From Anoxybacillus mongoliensis (GTDB lineage: Bacteria > Bacillota > Bacilli > Bacillales > Anoxybacillaceae): DNA of 64,000 bases. This document shows, piece after piece, positions 45,033-54,377 of this stretch (the first letter of the stretch is position 1; every line of letters begins with the position of its first letter). The notes beneath the pieces are model-generated. The model searched no databases and was not told where the DNA came from. It saw only the letters and a program-made list of their open reading frames with translations. The translations under genes were made by a program, and so were the position numbers. The stretch covers positions 62,001 through 126,000 of the forward strand of contig NZ_JACHEQ010000004.1 of the NCBI RefSeq assembly GCF_014201515.1, written 5' to 3'.

Positions 45033-46222
45033 CGTACGATCATATTGTAATTCGTTACGGTGAAATGTCGACAAAAGGAAAAAACCGTTTGCAATTTGTG
45101 AGATGCTTAAAACGAAATATAGCAAAAAAATTAAAACACTTTCCGAACCTTCAAATTGAAGCATTGCGTGATCGAATGTACATTCGCTTACATCATACAC
45201 CACCGCAACCTGTCATCGAAAAATTGCAAGAAGTGTTCGGCATTCAATCGTTAAGTTTAGCGTTAAAAACAGAGAGCGACTTACAAAAAATAAAAGAAGC
45301 GACACTATTTTTTATAAAGCAATTCCCATATGAAGGGAAAACATTTAAAATATCGGCTAGAAGGGCGGATAAACAATTTCCGGTCACAACAAATGAATTA
45401 AACTATGAGCTCGGTAGTTATGTGCTGAAAAACACAACGGGCTTAACGGTCAATGTCCATCATCCAGACATTGACGTTCGTGTTGAAGTACGAAAAGAAG
45501 GGACGTACATTACTGCATACGACGTACCAGGAGCGGGTGGTTTACCTGTTGGAACAAGCGGAAAAGCGATGCTTATGCTTTCCGGCGGAATTGATAGTCC
45601 AGTAGCAGGATATTTGGCGATGAAACGCGGATTGCAAATTGAAGCCGTTCACTTCTTTAGCCCGCCGTTTACAAGTGAGCGAGCCAAACAAAAAGTAATT
45701 GATTTAGCCCAACGTTTGACGGAATTTGGCGGGACGATCCGTCTTCATATCGTGCCGTTTACCGAGTTACAACAAGCCATTTATAAGCAAGTACCTGAAA
45801 ATTATTCGCTTATTTCAACGCGTCGCGCGATGTTGCGCATTACAGATGAAATTCGCAAAAAAGAAAACGGACTGGCGATTGTAACTGGAGAAAGTTTAGG
45901 ACAAGTTGCTAGTCAAACACTTGAAAGTATGGTCGCTGTCAACGATGTAACAACGACGCCTGTTCTTCGCCCGCTCATCTCGATGGATAAAACGGAGATT
46001 ATCGCGATTGCTGAACGAATTGGTACACATCATATTTCCATTCGTCCATATGAAGATTGTTGTACAATTTTTACGCCAAAAGCACCAAAAACGAAGCCGA
46101 AAAAAGAAAAAATTATTCAATATGAAAAGTTTTTACCTTTAGACGAAATGATTGCAGAAACCGTGGCGCGCGTTGAAACGATCACGTTAAAACCAAATGA
46201 GCCATTGGACGAGCTCTTTTAA
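45029..46222 (+). CDS. thiI: tRNA 4-thiouridine synthase ThiI
   Basis: A 397-residue enzyme: ferredoxin-like NFLD plus THUMP domain (about 1-165), then a PP-loop ATP pyrophosphatase domain (LSGGIDSPVAGY) that adenylates U8 of tRNA. It lacks the C-terminal rhodanese domain of the E. coli enzyme, as usual in Bacillus; sulfur should come straight from the coupled desulfurase. Thiazole synthesis may also use it. Confidence 0.95.
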   Translation: MTYDHIVIRYGEMSTKGKNRLQFVRCLKRNIAKKLKHFPNLQIEALRDRMYIRLHHTPPQPVIEKLQEVFGIQSLSLALKTESDLQKIKEATLFFIKQFPYEGKTFKISARRADKQFPVTTNELNYELGSYVLKNTTGLTVNVHHPDIDVRVEVRKEGTYITAYDVPGAGGLPVGTSGKAMLMLSGGIDSPVAGYLAMKRGLQIEAVHFFSPPFTSERAKQKVIDLAQRLTEFGGTIRLHIVPFTELQQAIYKQVPENYSLISTRRAMLRITDEIRKKENGLAIVTGESLGQVASQTLESMVAVNDVTTTPVLRPLISMDKTEIIAIAERIGTHHISIRPYEDCCTIFTPKAPKTKPKKEKIIQYEKFLPLDEMIAETVARVETITLKPNEPLDELF

Positions 46223-46227
46223 CGATG

Positions 46228-46258
46228 TGTATGAAATCCATTTGTTTTGCACACTCTA
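46228..46258 (+). promoter_or_regulatory. possible sigma-G promoter of the SASP gene
   Basis: TGTATG (46228-46233), 18 bp, CACTCTA (46252-46258), compared with the forespore consensus TGAATA / CATACTA. Forespore expression is expected for this class of gene; the match is only fair. Confidence 0.5.
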
Positions 46259-46281
46259 TAAGTGCGAGGGGGTGAAAACAA

Positions 46282-46473
46282 ATGGCAAATCGAAATCGAT
46301 TGCTCGTCCCTGGTGTACAACAAGCGCTTGATCAAATGAAATATGAAATCGCTCAAGAGTTTGGCGTGCAGTTAGGCCCAGATACAACTGCGCGAGCAAA
46401 CGGCTCTGTTGGAGGCGAGATGACGAAACGTCTTGTGAAAATGGCAGAGCAACAATTGGGTAGTCAAAAATAA
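46282..46473 (+). CDS. sspA: alpha/beta-type small acid-soluble spore protein
   Basis: A 63-residue DNA-binding spore protein that coats forespore DNA and protects it from UV and heat. It has both conserved blocks ([14 protein letters not shown] and [17 protein letters not shown]) and the GPR protease cleavage site between E22 and I23. SD AGGGGGTG. The copy beside thiI corresponds to B. subtilis sspA. It shows the host forms endospores. Confidence 0.95.
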   Translation: MANRNRLLVPGVQQALDQMKYEIAQEFGVQLGPDTTARANGSVGGEMTKRLVKMAEQQLGSQK

Positions 46474-46485
46474 ATGTTAGACGAC

Positions 46486-46520
46486 AAAACTCGGTAGTTC
46501 GTTCTACCGAGTTTTTTATT
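46486..46520 (+). terminator. SASP gene terminator
   Basis: AAAACTCGGTAG pairs with CTACCGAGTTTT, then a long T-rich run. Confidence 0.93.
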
Positions 46521-46606
46521 TTTTAAAAATTTTTAGAAAAGTTATACAAAAGCATTCGATTTTTTTGTATAATTTTTTTGTATCATACGGTAAGGGGGAG
46601 AGGGAA

Positions 46607-48181
46607 ATGAATTTAATTGCACCAGAAAAGTACAATTTGACAAGTGAATTTGAAAAATATGCGGACGATCCAAACCGAACGGCGTTGAAATGGGAGAATG
46701 AAGCGGGGGAAACAAAAGAGCTTACATATGTTGAGCTAATGAAACAGGCGAATAAAATTGCAAACGTTTTCGTTAGCCGTGGGTTGCAAAAAGGAGATAA
46801 AGTACTTGTGATGCTCCCGCGTCTGTTGGAAGCGTATGCGGTATATATTGGAGCGTTGAAAGCGGGACTTGTTATTATTCCTAGTTCTGAAATGTTGCGC
46901 ACAAAAGATTTGCAATACCGAATTTCTCACGGGGAAGTGAAAGGGGTTGTTGCATATTTTCTGTATATTGAACAATTTATTCCTATTGAGGGAATGGAAA
47001 ATATCGTAACATTTTCGATCGGTGGTTCGACTGAGCGCTGGCTCGATTTACACGAAGAAATGGCGAAGCAAAGCGACACATTTGTTGCTGTAGAGACGTC
47101 CCGAGAAGATATGGCGTTTTTATCCTATACATCGGGAACGACTGGCAATCCAAAAGGCGTTGTGCATACGCACGCTTGGGCATATGCGCATTTACGAACA
47201 GCAGCGAAAAATTGGCTTTGTATTGAAGAAGGTGACCTTGTTTGGGCAACAGCAAGCCCAGGGTGGCAAAAATGGGTGTGGAGTCCGTTTCTATCAACAC
47301 TTGGCTCTGGGGCGACAGGGTTTGTATATTATGGTCGGTTTGAACCAGAGAAGTATTTACAGCTATTAGAAAAATACAATATTAATGTGCTTTGTTGTAC
47401 ACCGACAGAATATCGTCTTATGGCCAAAGTTCCAACAATTTCCCAATATAAGTTGCCGCATTTGCATAGCGCTGTATCAGCAGGTGAACCATTAAACCGC
47501 GAAGTCATTGATACATTTGAGCGATATTTTGGCGTTCAAGTTCGCGATGGATATGGACAAACGGAAAACACGTTGCTTGTCGGAGTCATGAAAGGAATGA
47601 AAATTAAGCCAGGATCCATGGGGAAACCGACACCAGGCAATCGCGTTGAGATTATTAATGAATTTGGTGAGCCTTGTGCAGTTGGTGAAGTCGGAGATAT
47701 TGCTGTACATGTCGAAACGCCAGCTTTATTTAAGTGTTATTATAAAGACCCAGAACGAACAGCGATGCAGTTCAGAGGGGAATATTATATTACTGGTGAT
47801 AAAGCGAAAAAGGATGAAGAGGGATATTTCTGGTTCGAAGGTCGTGGTGATGATATCATTATTAGTTCAGGCTATACGATTGGCCCGTTTGAGGTAGAAG
47901 ATGCACTAGTAAAACATCCATTCGTGAAAGAGTGTGCGGTTGTCGCTAGTCCAGATGAAATTCGGGGACATGTTGTGAAAGCATTTATTGTATTGCGTGA
48001 AGGGGTAGATAAAAATGATCCGAATTTAATTCCGCAACTTCAAGAGCATGTGAAACAACTAACGGCGCCGTATAAATATCCGCGCAAGATTGAGTTTGTT
48101 GACGATTTACCAAAAACGACTTCGGGAAAAATTCGTCGCGTTGAATTGCGAGAGCGTGAAATGAAAGCTATGCAAAAATAA
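46607..48181 (+). CDS. acyl-CoA synthetase (YtcI/MbcS-like)
   Basis: A 524-residue AMP-forming acyl-CoA ligase. Motifs: ATP loop LSYTSGTTGNPKGVVH, DGYGQTEN, the DDIIISSGYTIGPFEVE hinge, and the catalytic lysine in KTTSGKIRR. It resembles the medium/branched-chain acyl-CoA synthetases beside sspA in Bacillus (YtcI) and MbcS-type methylbutyryl-CoA ligases, so short branched or aromatic acids are plausible substrates. ATG 46607 follows GGGGGAGAGGGAA. A hairpin without a T-run follows, so readthrough into the LIV operon is possible. Confidence 0.88.
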   Translation: MNLIAPEKYNLTSEFEKYADDPNRTALKWENEAGETKELTYVELMKQANKIANVFVSRGLQKGDKVLVMLPRLLEAYAVYIGALKAGLVIIPSSEMLRTKDLQYRISHGEVKGVVAYFLYIEQFIPIEGMENIVTFSIGGSTERWLDLHEEMAKQSDTFVAVETSREDMAFLSYTSGTTGNPKGVVHTHAWAYAHLRTAAKNWLCIEEGDLVWATASPGWQKWVWSPFLSTLGSGATGFVYYGRFEPEKYLQLLEKYNINVLCCTPTEYRLMAKVPTISQYKLPHLHSAVSAGEPLNREVIDTFERYFGVQVRDGYGQTENTLLVGVMKGMKIKPGSMGKPTPGNRVEIINEFGEPCAVGEVGDIAVHVETPALFKCYYKDPERTAMQFRGEYYITGDKAKKDEEGYFWFEGRGDDIIISSGYTIGPFEVEDALVKHPFVKECAVVASPDEIRGHVVKAFIVLREGVDKNDPNLIPQLQEHVKQLTAPYKYPRKIEFVDDLPKTTSGKIRRVELREREMKAMQK

Positions 48182-48185
48182 CATG

Positions 48186-48212
48186 TTCCGCTCCGATTCA
48201 TTCGGAGCGGAA
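48186..48212 (+). other. hairpin without T-run after the acyl-CoA synthetase
   Basis: TTCCGCTCCG pairs with CGGAGCGGAA (10 bp, 7-base loop), but eight A's follow instead of T's. It may protect the mRNA 3' end rather than stop transcription. Confidence 0.65.
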
Positions 48213-48220
48213 AAAAAAGC

Positions 48221-48249
48221 TTGACGGACCAAAAAAAATTGTGTACCAT
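48221..48249 (+). promoter_or_regulatory. promoter of the LIV/acyl-CoA operon
   Basis: TTGACG (48221-48226), 17 bp spacer, TACCAT (48244-48249). The leader to livG is about 150 nt. Confidence 0.7.
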
Positions 48250-48298
48250 TCTTTTTAGAATTTTCTTAAAATTAAGAAATATTTTTTATGAACTCTTT

Positions 48299-48312
48299 TG
48301 ATAACGCTTACA
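48299..48312 (+). promoter_or_regulatory. cre operator (CcpA)
   Basis: TGATAACGCTTACA matches the cre consensus TGWNANCGNTNWCA at every fixed position. It lies about 45-55 bases downstream of the expected start, a place where CcpA acts as a roadblock to elongation. Confidence 0.75.
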
Positions 48313-48407
48313 TTTTTGTTTTTTCGTTGTGTAAAGTCATAAAGATATAAAAACGTCCATAAAGTGTTATCGAAAGAGAGAGAAATAAAGAAAAAGGGGG
48401 GAATGAA

Positions 48408-49178
48408 GTGGGTATATTAAACGTGCAAAACGTATCTATTCGTTTCGGTGGTGTGTTGGCGCTTGATGCTGTTTCTTTTGAAGTGAAAGAAGGGGAAATT
48501 TTTTCATTGATCGGCCCAAACGGAGCAGGGAAAACGAGTATGTTAAACTGTATTAGCGGGCTGTATAAACCGACAGAAGGAGATATTTTCTTCAAAGGAG
48601 AACGCATTACACATATTAAACCACATAAACGCGCAGCATTAGGTATTGCGCGAGCGTTTCAAAACATTGAATTATTTCCTCATTTGTCGGTTTTGGACAA
48701 TCTTATGCTCGGTAGGCATGTGCGCATGAAAACAGGAGTGCTTGCAGGGGGATTGTACTGGGGGAAAGCGCAAAAAGAGGAAGTGGAGCATCGTTATAAA
48801 GTCGAGGAAGTAATCGATTTTTTAGAGCTCGAGCATGTACGCAACGTGCCAGTTGGAACATTATCTTACGGTTTACAAAAGAGGGTAGAGGTCGGTCGGG
48901 CATTAGCGATGGAGCCAGACTTATTGTTGCTTGATGAACCAATGGCTGGCATGAATAATGAAGAGAAAGAAGATATGGCACGCTATATTATTGATATTCA
49001 TGAAGAAAAAAAGACAACGATCATTTTAATTGAACACGACATGGGCGTTGTCATGGATTTATCTAATCACATTGCTGTATTAGATTTTGGTAAATTGATC
49101 GCGTACGGAACGCCAAAAGAAGTACAAACAAATCCGCGCGTCATCGAAGCGTATTTAGGTGAAGAACATGCGGTGTAA
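48408..49178 (+). CDS. livG: LIV-type ABC transporter ATP-binding protein
   Basis: A 256-residue ATPase of the HAAT (hydrophobic amino acid) ABC family. Walker A GPNGAGKT, signature LSYGLQKRVEVGRAL, Walker B LLLLDEPMAGM, and the LivG-type C-terminus with ...PRVIEAYLGEE. GTG start with AAAAAGGGGGGAATGAA upstream. First gene of a seven-gene operon. The signature carries Leu-Gln-Lys where LSYGQQRR is usual. Confidence 0.9.
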   Translation: MGILNVQNVSIRFGGVLALDAVSFEVKEGEIFSLIGPNGAGKTSMLNCISGLYKPTEGDIFFKGERITHIKPHKRAALGIARAFQNIELFPHLSVLDNLMLGRHVRMKTGVLAGGLYWGKAQKEEVEHRYKVEEVIDFLELEHVRNVPVGTLSYGLQKRVEVGRALAMEPDLLLLDEPMAGMNNEEKEDMARYIIDIHEEKKTTIILIEHDMGVVMDLSNHIAVLDFGKLIAYGTPKEVQTNPRVIEAYLGEEHAV

Positions 49179-49190
49179 AGGGGGAGTTTT

Positions 49191-51101
49191 ATGGAACAAA
49201 TGACGTTTCCGCAGCTGTTAACCGCTCGTGCGCGACAAAAAACAAATCAAGTCGCACTGCGCGAAAAAGATTACGGTATTTGGAACGAATATACGTACGG
49301 AGATTATTACGAACAAGTGAAAGCGTTCGCATTAGGACTTGCTTCGCTCGGTTTTCAGCGAGGAGATAAGTTAGCTATTATTGGTGATAATCGACCGGAG
49401 TGGGTATTTAGTCAGCTAGCGGCCCAAAGTTTAGGGGGAATTTCAGTCGGCATTTATCAAGAATCGTTGCCAAATGAACTAGCATATATTATTGACAATT
49501 GTGATGCAACGTTTGTTGTTGTTGAAGATCAAGAACAAGTTGATAAGGTGCTAGAAATTGAACAGCAACTATCAAAGGTACAACATATCATTTACTACGA
49601 TTCACGTGGTATGCGGAACTACAAGAATGATAAACTGTTATACTTCCGAGATGTGCAAACGCTCGGTCGGCAATTTGAAAAAATGCATCCGACATATTTT
49701 GATGATGAAGTACAAAAAGGATGTTATGATGATATTGCCATTTTATCATATACATCCGGAACGACAGGCAATCCAAAAGGCACAGAACTTTCTTATCGCA
49801 ATTTATTTGAAATGGCAAAGAACCTCGCAAAAATCGATCCACTTGACGAACAAGACGAATACCTTTCATTTTTGCCACTCGCTTGGATAGGCGAACAAAT
49901 GATGACCATTTCAATGGCATTCCACTGCAACATGGTTGTAAACTTCCCAGAAGAACCTTCAACAGTATTTGAAAATTTACGAGAGATTGGACCACACGTC
50001 ATGTTTTCGCCACCGCGCATTTATGAAGACATTGTCTCAAAGTTTCAAGTGCGCATTCAAGATGCAAGTTGGTTCAAACGAAAAATGTATGAATGGTGTA
50101 AGCCGATTGGCGAAAAAGTAGCAGAAGCTCATTTTACGAAAAGCGATGTTTCATTTTGGACGAAGTGTTTGTATAAAGTCGCTGATTATTTCGTGTTTAG
50201 TGCCATTCGAGACCATTTTGGTTTGTTGCGTTTAAAGCGCGCATATACAGGAGGTGCCCCGTTAGGTCCAGATGTATTTCGCTTTTTCCATAGCATTGGT
50301 GTGAATGTGAAAAGCATTTATGGTCAAACAGAGGTATCAGGCATTGCGATTGTTCATCGCGATGGAGACATTAAGGTGGATAGTGTTGGCATGCCAATCC
50401 CAGAAACAGAGGTGAAAATTTCTGAACAAGGTGAAATTTTGCTAAAAAGCCCAAGTGTATGTTGTGGATATTATAAAAATGAAAAAGCAACAAAAGAAAC
50501 GATTGAGGATGGATGGTTGCATACGGGCGATGCTGGTTATTTAGATGAATCGGGTCATTTGTATGTTATTGATCGTTTAAAAGATGTCATTCGTTTGCAA
50601 ACAGGCGAGATGTTTTCACCGCAATTTATTGAAAATAAACTGAAATTTAGCCCATATATTCAAGAAGCTGTTGCCATTGGGCGCGATCGTCCTTACGTTG
50701 TTGCGATTATTAATATTGATATGGCAAACGTTGGGCGTTGGGCGGAAAAAAATCAACTCGTTTACACGACATATTCCGACTTGTCTGCGAAGCAAGAGGT
50801 CATTCAACTCATTCAAGAGCAAGTGAATGAAATCAATCAAACGTTGCCGGAAAAAGCGCGTGTGAAAAAGTTCGTATTGCTCTATAAAGAGCTTGACGCA
50901 GACGATGAAGAATTAACAAGAACGAAAAAGGTACGTCGTCAATTTATTGCCAAAAAATATGCATCGCTCATTGAAGGTATGTATTCAGAAACGGATCATA
51001 TTGCCGTGGAAGGAACAATTAAATATCGTGATGGCAAAGAGCAAGTCATTAAAACGACGTTAAAAATTGTCTCGATTGATGAAGGGGAGGGAGCAGCATA
51101 A
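49191..51101 (+). CDS. long-chain-type acyl-CoA synthetase
   Basis: A 636-residue AMP-forming ligase of the long-chain fatty acyl-CoA synthetase (FACS) type. ATP loop LSYTSGTTGNPKGTELSY near 185-202, YGQTEVSG, the DGWLHTGDAGYLDESGHL motif, and a C-terminal region with LTRTKKVRRQF. It sits inside the LIV operon, touching livH (stop and ATG adjacent at 51101/51102), so the imported substrate is probably a carboxylic acid activated by this enzyme. Chain length or aromatic preference cannot be read from sequence. SD AAAGGGGGAG. Confidence 0.9.
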   Translation: MEQMTFPQLLTARARQKTNQVALREKDYGIWNEYTYGDYYEQVKAFALGLASLGFQRGDKLAIIGDNRPEWVFSQLAAQSLGGISVGIYQESLPNELAYIIDNCDATFVVVEDQEQVDKVLEIEQQLSKVQHIIYYDSRGMRNYKNDKLLYFRDVQTLGRQFEKMHPTYFDDEVQKGCYDDIAILSYTSGTTGNPKGTELSYRNLFEMAKNLAKIDPLDEQDEYLSFLPLAWIGEQMMTISMAFHCNMVVNFPEEPSTVFENLREIGPHVMFSPPRIYEDIVSKFQVRIQDASWFKRKMYEWCKPIGEKVAEAHFTKSDVSFWTKCLYKVADYFVFSAIRDHFGLLRLKRAYTGGAPLGPDVFRFFHSIGVNVKSIYGQTEVSGIAIVHRDGDIKVDSVGMPIPETEVKISEQGEILLKSPSVCCGYYKNEKATKETIEDGWLHTGDAGYLDESGHLYVIDRLKDVIRLQTGEMFSPQFIENKLKFSPYIQEAVAIGRDRPYVVAIINIDMANVGRWAEKNQLVYTTYSDLSAKQEVIQLIQEQVNEINQTLPEKARVKKFVLLYKELDADDEELTRTKKVRRQFIAKKYASLIEGMYSETDHIAVEGTIKYRDGKEQVIKTTLKIVSIDEGEGAA

Positions 51102-51986
51102 ATGGCTTTTTTCTTACAAATGCTTGTGACGGGTATCGTCGTTGGGAGCGTATATGCGCTCGTTGCGCTCGGTTTTGTGCTCATTTACAAATCGAGTGAT
51201 GCCATTAATTTTGCCCAGGGTGAATTTTTGCTTATCGGGACTTACGTTTGTTTAACGCTTGTTGCTAGCTATAATGTTCCGTTTATTGCTGCACTATTGC
51301 TTGCTTTAGCGTTTAGTGCGTTGCTTGGTTGGAGCGTAGAGAAAGTCGTGTTGCGTCCTTTCATTGGAAAACCGGTCATTTCTATGATTATGGCAACGAT
51401 CGGATTATCGAGTGTACTTGCAGGGATTGTTCATATCATTTGGGGACATGAAACGCGCGTATATCCACCGGTCTTTTCAGAGAAACCACTGCAGTTTGGA
51501 GAGGTGATCATCGCTCCTGTATACGCATGGTCGTTTGTGATTGTGATAATTTGGCTCGTCATTTTCACGTTATTTTTCAAATATTCACGTTTCGGTATTG
51601 CGATGCGGGCGACGGCAGACGATCAACAAGCCGCTTTATCTATGGGGATTAGCGTCAAAACGATTTTTGCGATTGCATGGGCGATTGCAGCGATCGTATC
51701 AGCGGTTGGTGGGGTGCTATTAGGAAATATTAACGGAGTCAATTCTTCGCTTTCGCTCATCGGATTGAAAGTGTTGCCTGTTGCCATTTTAGGTGGGCTT
51801 GACAGCATACCTGGAGCGATTATTGGGGGTATTTTAATTGGTATCATCGAAAGTATGACAGGAGGATATTTAGACCCGCTTGTCGGCGGTGGTTTGAAAG
51901 AAGTGATCCCGTTTGTCATCCTCGTCATTATTTTAATGGTTAAACCTTATGGACTCTTTGGAAAGAAAGAAATTGAAAGGGTGTGA
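51102..51986 (+). CDS. livH: LIV-type ABC transporter permease 1
   Basis: A 294-residue membrane protein of the LivH family, about eight helices. Conserved segments: GIVVGSVYALVALGFVLIYKS with INFAQGEF close behind, and the cytosolic EAA-like loop FGIAMRATADDQQAALSMGI. It pairs with LivM to form the membrane channel. Start directly after the ligase stop; SD GGGGAGGGAGC. Confidence 0.92.
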   Translation: MAFFLQMLVTGIVVGSVYALVALGFVLIYKSSDAINFAQGEFLLIGTYVCLTLVASYNVPFIAALLLALAFSALLGWSVEKVVLRPFIGKPVISMIMATIGLSSVLAGIVHIIWGHETRVYPPVFSEKPLQFGEVIIAPVYAWSFVIVIIWLVIFTLFFKYSRFGIAMRATADDQQAALSMGISVKTIFAIAWAIAAIVSAVGGVLLGNINGVNSSLSLIGLKVLPVAILGGLDSIPGAIIGGILIGIIESMTGGYLDPLVGGGLKEVIPFVILVIILMVKPYGLFGKKEIERV

Positions 51987-51989
51987 GAA

Positions 51990-53060
51990 ATGGTGCGAAA
52001 TCCGTTTGTAATGCAATGTGGAGAATTTCATGTTGATTATAAGCAAGATATGGCGATTTGGAAAATTGCTCGCGTGCGTTGGCGTATTTTTGCTGTTGTA
52101 GCATTATTTGCGCTTTTTCCTATGGTTGCGACAGACTATGTAGTCGGTTTGGCTACATTATGTGGTATTGCTGCTATTGGAGCAATTGGACTGAATATTT
52201 TGACAGGATTTACTGGTCAAATTTCAATAGGGGTTGGCGCATTTTTAGGAGTGGGCGGATATACGTCAGCCATTTTGACTACAAAGTTAGGTTTTAGCTT
52301 TTGGATTGCCTTCCCGCTTGCTGGACTCATCACAGCGCTTGTCGGTGCTTTGTTTGGGATCCCATCATTGCGCTTAAAAGGGTTATATTTAGCTATTGCT
52401 ACGTTAGCAGCGCAAGTGATTATTTTGTTTGTCATTTCACGTTGGGATTCGTTAACAGGTGGTACAGCAGGGCTCGTATTAAGCCGTCCGCAAATCGGTT
52501 CGTTTACGTTTATGAGTGAAACGAGCTATTACTACTTAATGTTTGTTGTTTTACTCATCACTATTGTTTTTTCACTTAATTTATTTCGTACCCGTGTCGG
52601 ACGCGCATTCATTGCAGTACGAGACCGCGATATTGCAGCGGAAGTGATGGGCATCGATTTGTTTAAATATAAAGTGCTCGCCTTTTTCGTTAGCTCGTTT
52701 TTTGTTGGCATTGCTGGAGCGCTTCTTGGACATTACACGATGATTGTAAGTCCCGAATTGTACAGTATCTCTGTTTCAATTGAATATTTGGCGATGATTT
52801 TAGTCGGTGGTTTAGGAAGCGTGTTTGGCTCGTTGTATGGAGCTGTGTTTATTACGCTTATGCCCGTTGTTTTACGAAGTGTTGTTGATTTATTAAGCGG
52901 TACGTTTCCTGGATTAGAAGGCGTACTTGTCGGTATGAAAGAGGTTGTCTTCGGAGTTGTGATCATTTTATTTCTCGTGTATGAGCCAGATGGATTAAAT
53001 AAAATTTGGTTAAATATAAAAAATTATTTCCGTCTCTGGCCATTTTCTTATACGAAGTAA
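51990..53060 (+). CDS. livM: LIV-type ABC transporter permease 2
   Basis: A 356-residue membrane protein of the LivM family with about ten helices. Diagnostic parts: GLNILTGFTGQISIGVGAFLGVG, GIPSLRLKGLYLAIATLA, and the coupling loop GRAFIAVRDRDIAAEVMGID. SD AAAGGGTGTGAG; three bases separate it from livH. Heterodimer partner of LivH. Confidence 0.92.
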   Translation: MVRNPFVMQCGEFHVDYKQDMAIWKIARVRWRIFAVVALFALFPMVATDYVVGLATLCGIAAIGAIGLNILTGFTGQISIGVGAFLGVGGYTSAILTTKLGFSFWIAFPLAGLITALVGALFGIPSLRLKGLYLAIATLAAQVIILFVISRWDSLTGGTAGLVLSRPQIGSFTFMSETSYYYLMFVVLLITIVFSLNLFRTRVGRAFIAVRDRDIAAEVMGIDLFKYKVLAFFVSSFFVGIAGALLGHYTMIVSPELYSISVSIEYLAMILVGGLGSVFGSLYGAVFITLMPVVLRSVVDLLSGTFPGLEGVLVGMKEVVFGVVIILFLVYEPDGLNKIWLNIKNYFRLWPFSYTK

Positions 53061-53116
53061 TATGAAGCGGAATATCCGCTTTATATACAATAAAAAAACA
53101 TAAGGGGGATGAAAGA

Positions 53117-54316
53117 ATGAAGAAAAAAGGAGCGCTACTTGCTACGTTGCTTCTTGGAGCAAGCATGTTGTTCGGGTGTTCAGGAGGTGACAAAACAGCA
53201 ACAGAACCAGCAAAAGAGACAGGAAAAGAGCAAGGAACAATTAAAATTGGTGCATTGTTTGATATTACTGGGGCAACCGGGGATGTGGGTACGCCGTATG
53301 CAGAAGGGGAAAAAGCGTATATTGAATACATCAACTCAAAAGGTGGGGTAAACGGTTATAAAATTGAGCTTGTTGGTCAAGATTACGCATACAAAATTCC
53401 AGAAGCGCAAAAGTTGTATCAAAAGTACAAATCGAGTGATAAAGTATCCGCTATTTTAGGATGGGGAACAGCGGATACGGAAGCGTTGCGTCAACAAGTT
53501 GCAACAGATAAAATACCATTTTTCTCAGCTTCTTATTCAGAAAATTTAAAAAATATAAAAGAAAGCCCATATAACTTTTTAACAGCTGCATCGTATTCTG
53601 ATCAAGCTCGGTCGGTGCTTCGTTGGATTAAAGAAAATCATACAGGGGGTACGCCGAAAGTCGCTCTTATTTACAATGACACAGCATTTGGAAAATCGCC
53701 AATTCAAGATGCAAAAGATTTTGCGAAAGAAATTGGGGTGGAGATTGTAGACGAACAAATTGTTGATTTAAAAGCGCTTGACGCGACGTCACAGCTTCTA
53801 AATATGAAGAAAAAAGCACCTGATTATGCAATTATTCAACAAACTTGGGGCGCGACAGCAACCATTTTAAAAGATGCAAAAAAACTAGGCATTGAAACGC
53901 AATTTATTGGTTTAAACTGGACAACGGGCGAAGGATTACTTCCGATTGCTGGAGATGCGGCAGAAGGGTTTATTGGTGTTGTCACGCATGCATTTCCATA
54001 TGAAGATTTACCAGGCATGGCTGAAGTCAAAGAGTATTTAACAAGCAAAGGTGAGAAATTAGAGGATAAAAACCAAAAGTTTATTCAAGGATGGGTGACA
54101 GCGAAAATTCTAGTAGAAGGAATTAAGCAAGCAGACGATCCAACGACGGGAGAAGGCATTCGTCAAGGATTAGAAAAATTAAAAGATCTTGATTTAGGTG
54201 GATTAGCTGCGCCTGTTACGTTTACAGCTGACAACCATGCTGGAACAAATCAAATTCGTTTAGCAAAAGTAGAAAACGGACAGTTTAAAGTGTTTACAGA
54301 CTACTTCGGATATTAA
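53117..54316 (+). CDS. livK: LIV-type ABC transporter substrate-binding lipoprotein
   Basis: A 399-residue lipoprotein. The signal peptide ends in lipobox LFGC (Cys21), so it is anchored outside the membrane. The mature part is a Leu/Ile/Val-type periplasmic-binding fold (IKIGALFDITGATGDVGTPYAEG at the start, ILGWGTADTEALRQQV, VALIYNDTAFGKSPIQDA). It determines what the system imports. Together with three acyl-CoA ligases, an acid other than an amino acid is likely (inference). SD AAGGGGGATG. Confidence 0.91.
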   Translation: MKKKGALLATLLLGASMLFGCSGGDKTATEPAKETGKEQGTIKIGALFDITGATGDVGTPYAEGEKAYIEYINSKGGVNGYKIELVGQDYAYKIPEAQKLYQKYKSSDKVSAILGWGTADTEALRQQVATDKIPFFSASYSENLKNIKESPYNFLTAASYSDQARSVLRWIKENHTGGTPKVALIYNDTAFGKSPIQDAKDFAKEIGVEIVDEQIVDLKALDATSQLLNMKKKAPDYAIIQQTWGATATILKDAKKLGIETQFIGLNWTTGEGLLPIAGDAAEGFIGVVTHAFPYEDLPGMAEVKEYLTSKGEKLEDKNQKFIQGWVTAKILVEGIKQADDPTTGEGIRQGLEKLKDLDLGGLAAPVTFTADNHAGTNQIRLAKVENGQFKVFTDYFGY

Positions 54317-54323
54317 AGTGAAT

Positions 54324-54355
54324 GAAAGGGTGTTTTCAACAGGAAGCACCCTTTC
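54324..54355 (+). other. intra-operon hairpin between livK and livF
   Basis: GAAAGGGTG pairs with CACCCTTTC, 14-base loop, no T-run. Position after the binding-protein gene suggests an mRNA stabiliser that keeps livK messages more abundant than downstream genes. Confidence 0.6.
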
Positions 54356-54377
54356 GCTTTCAGAAAGGGGGAAAACT

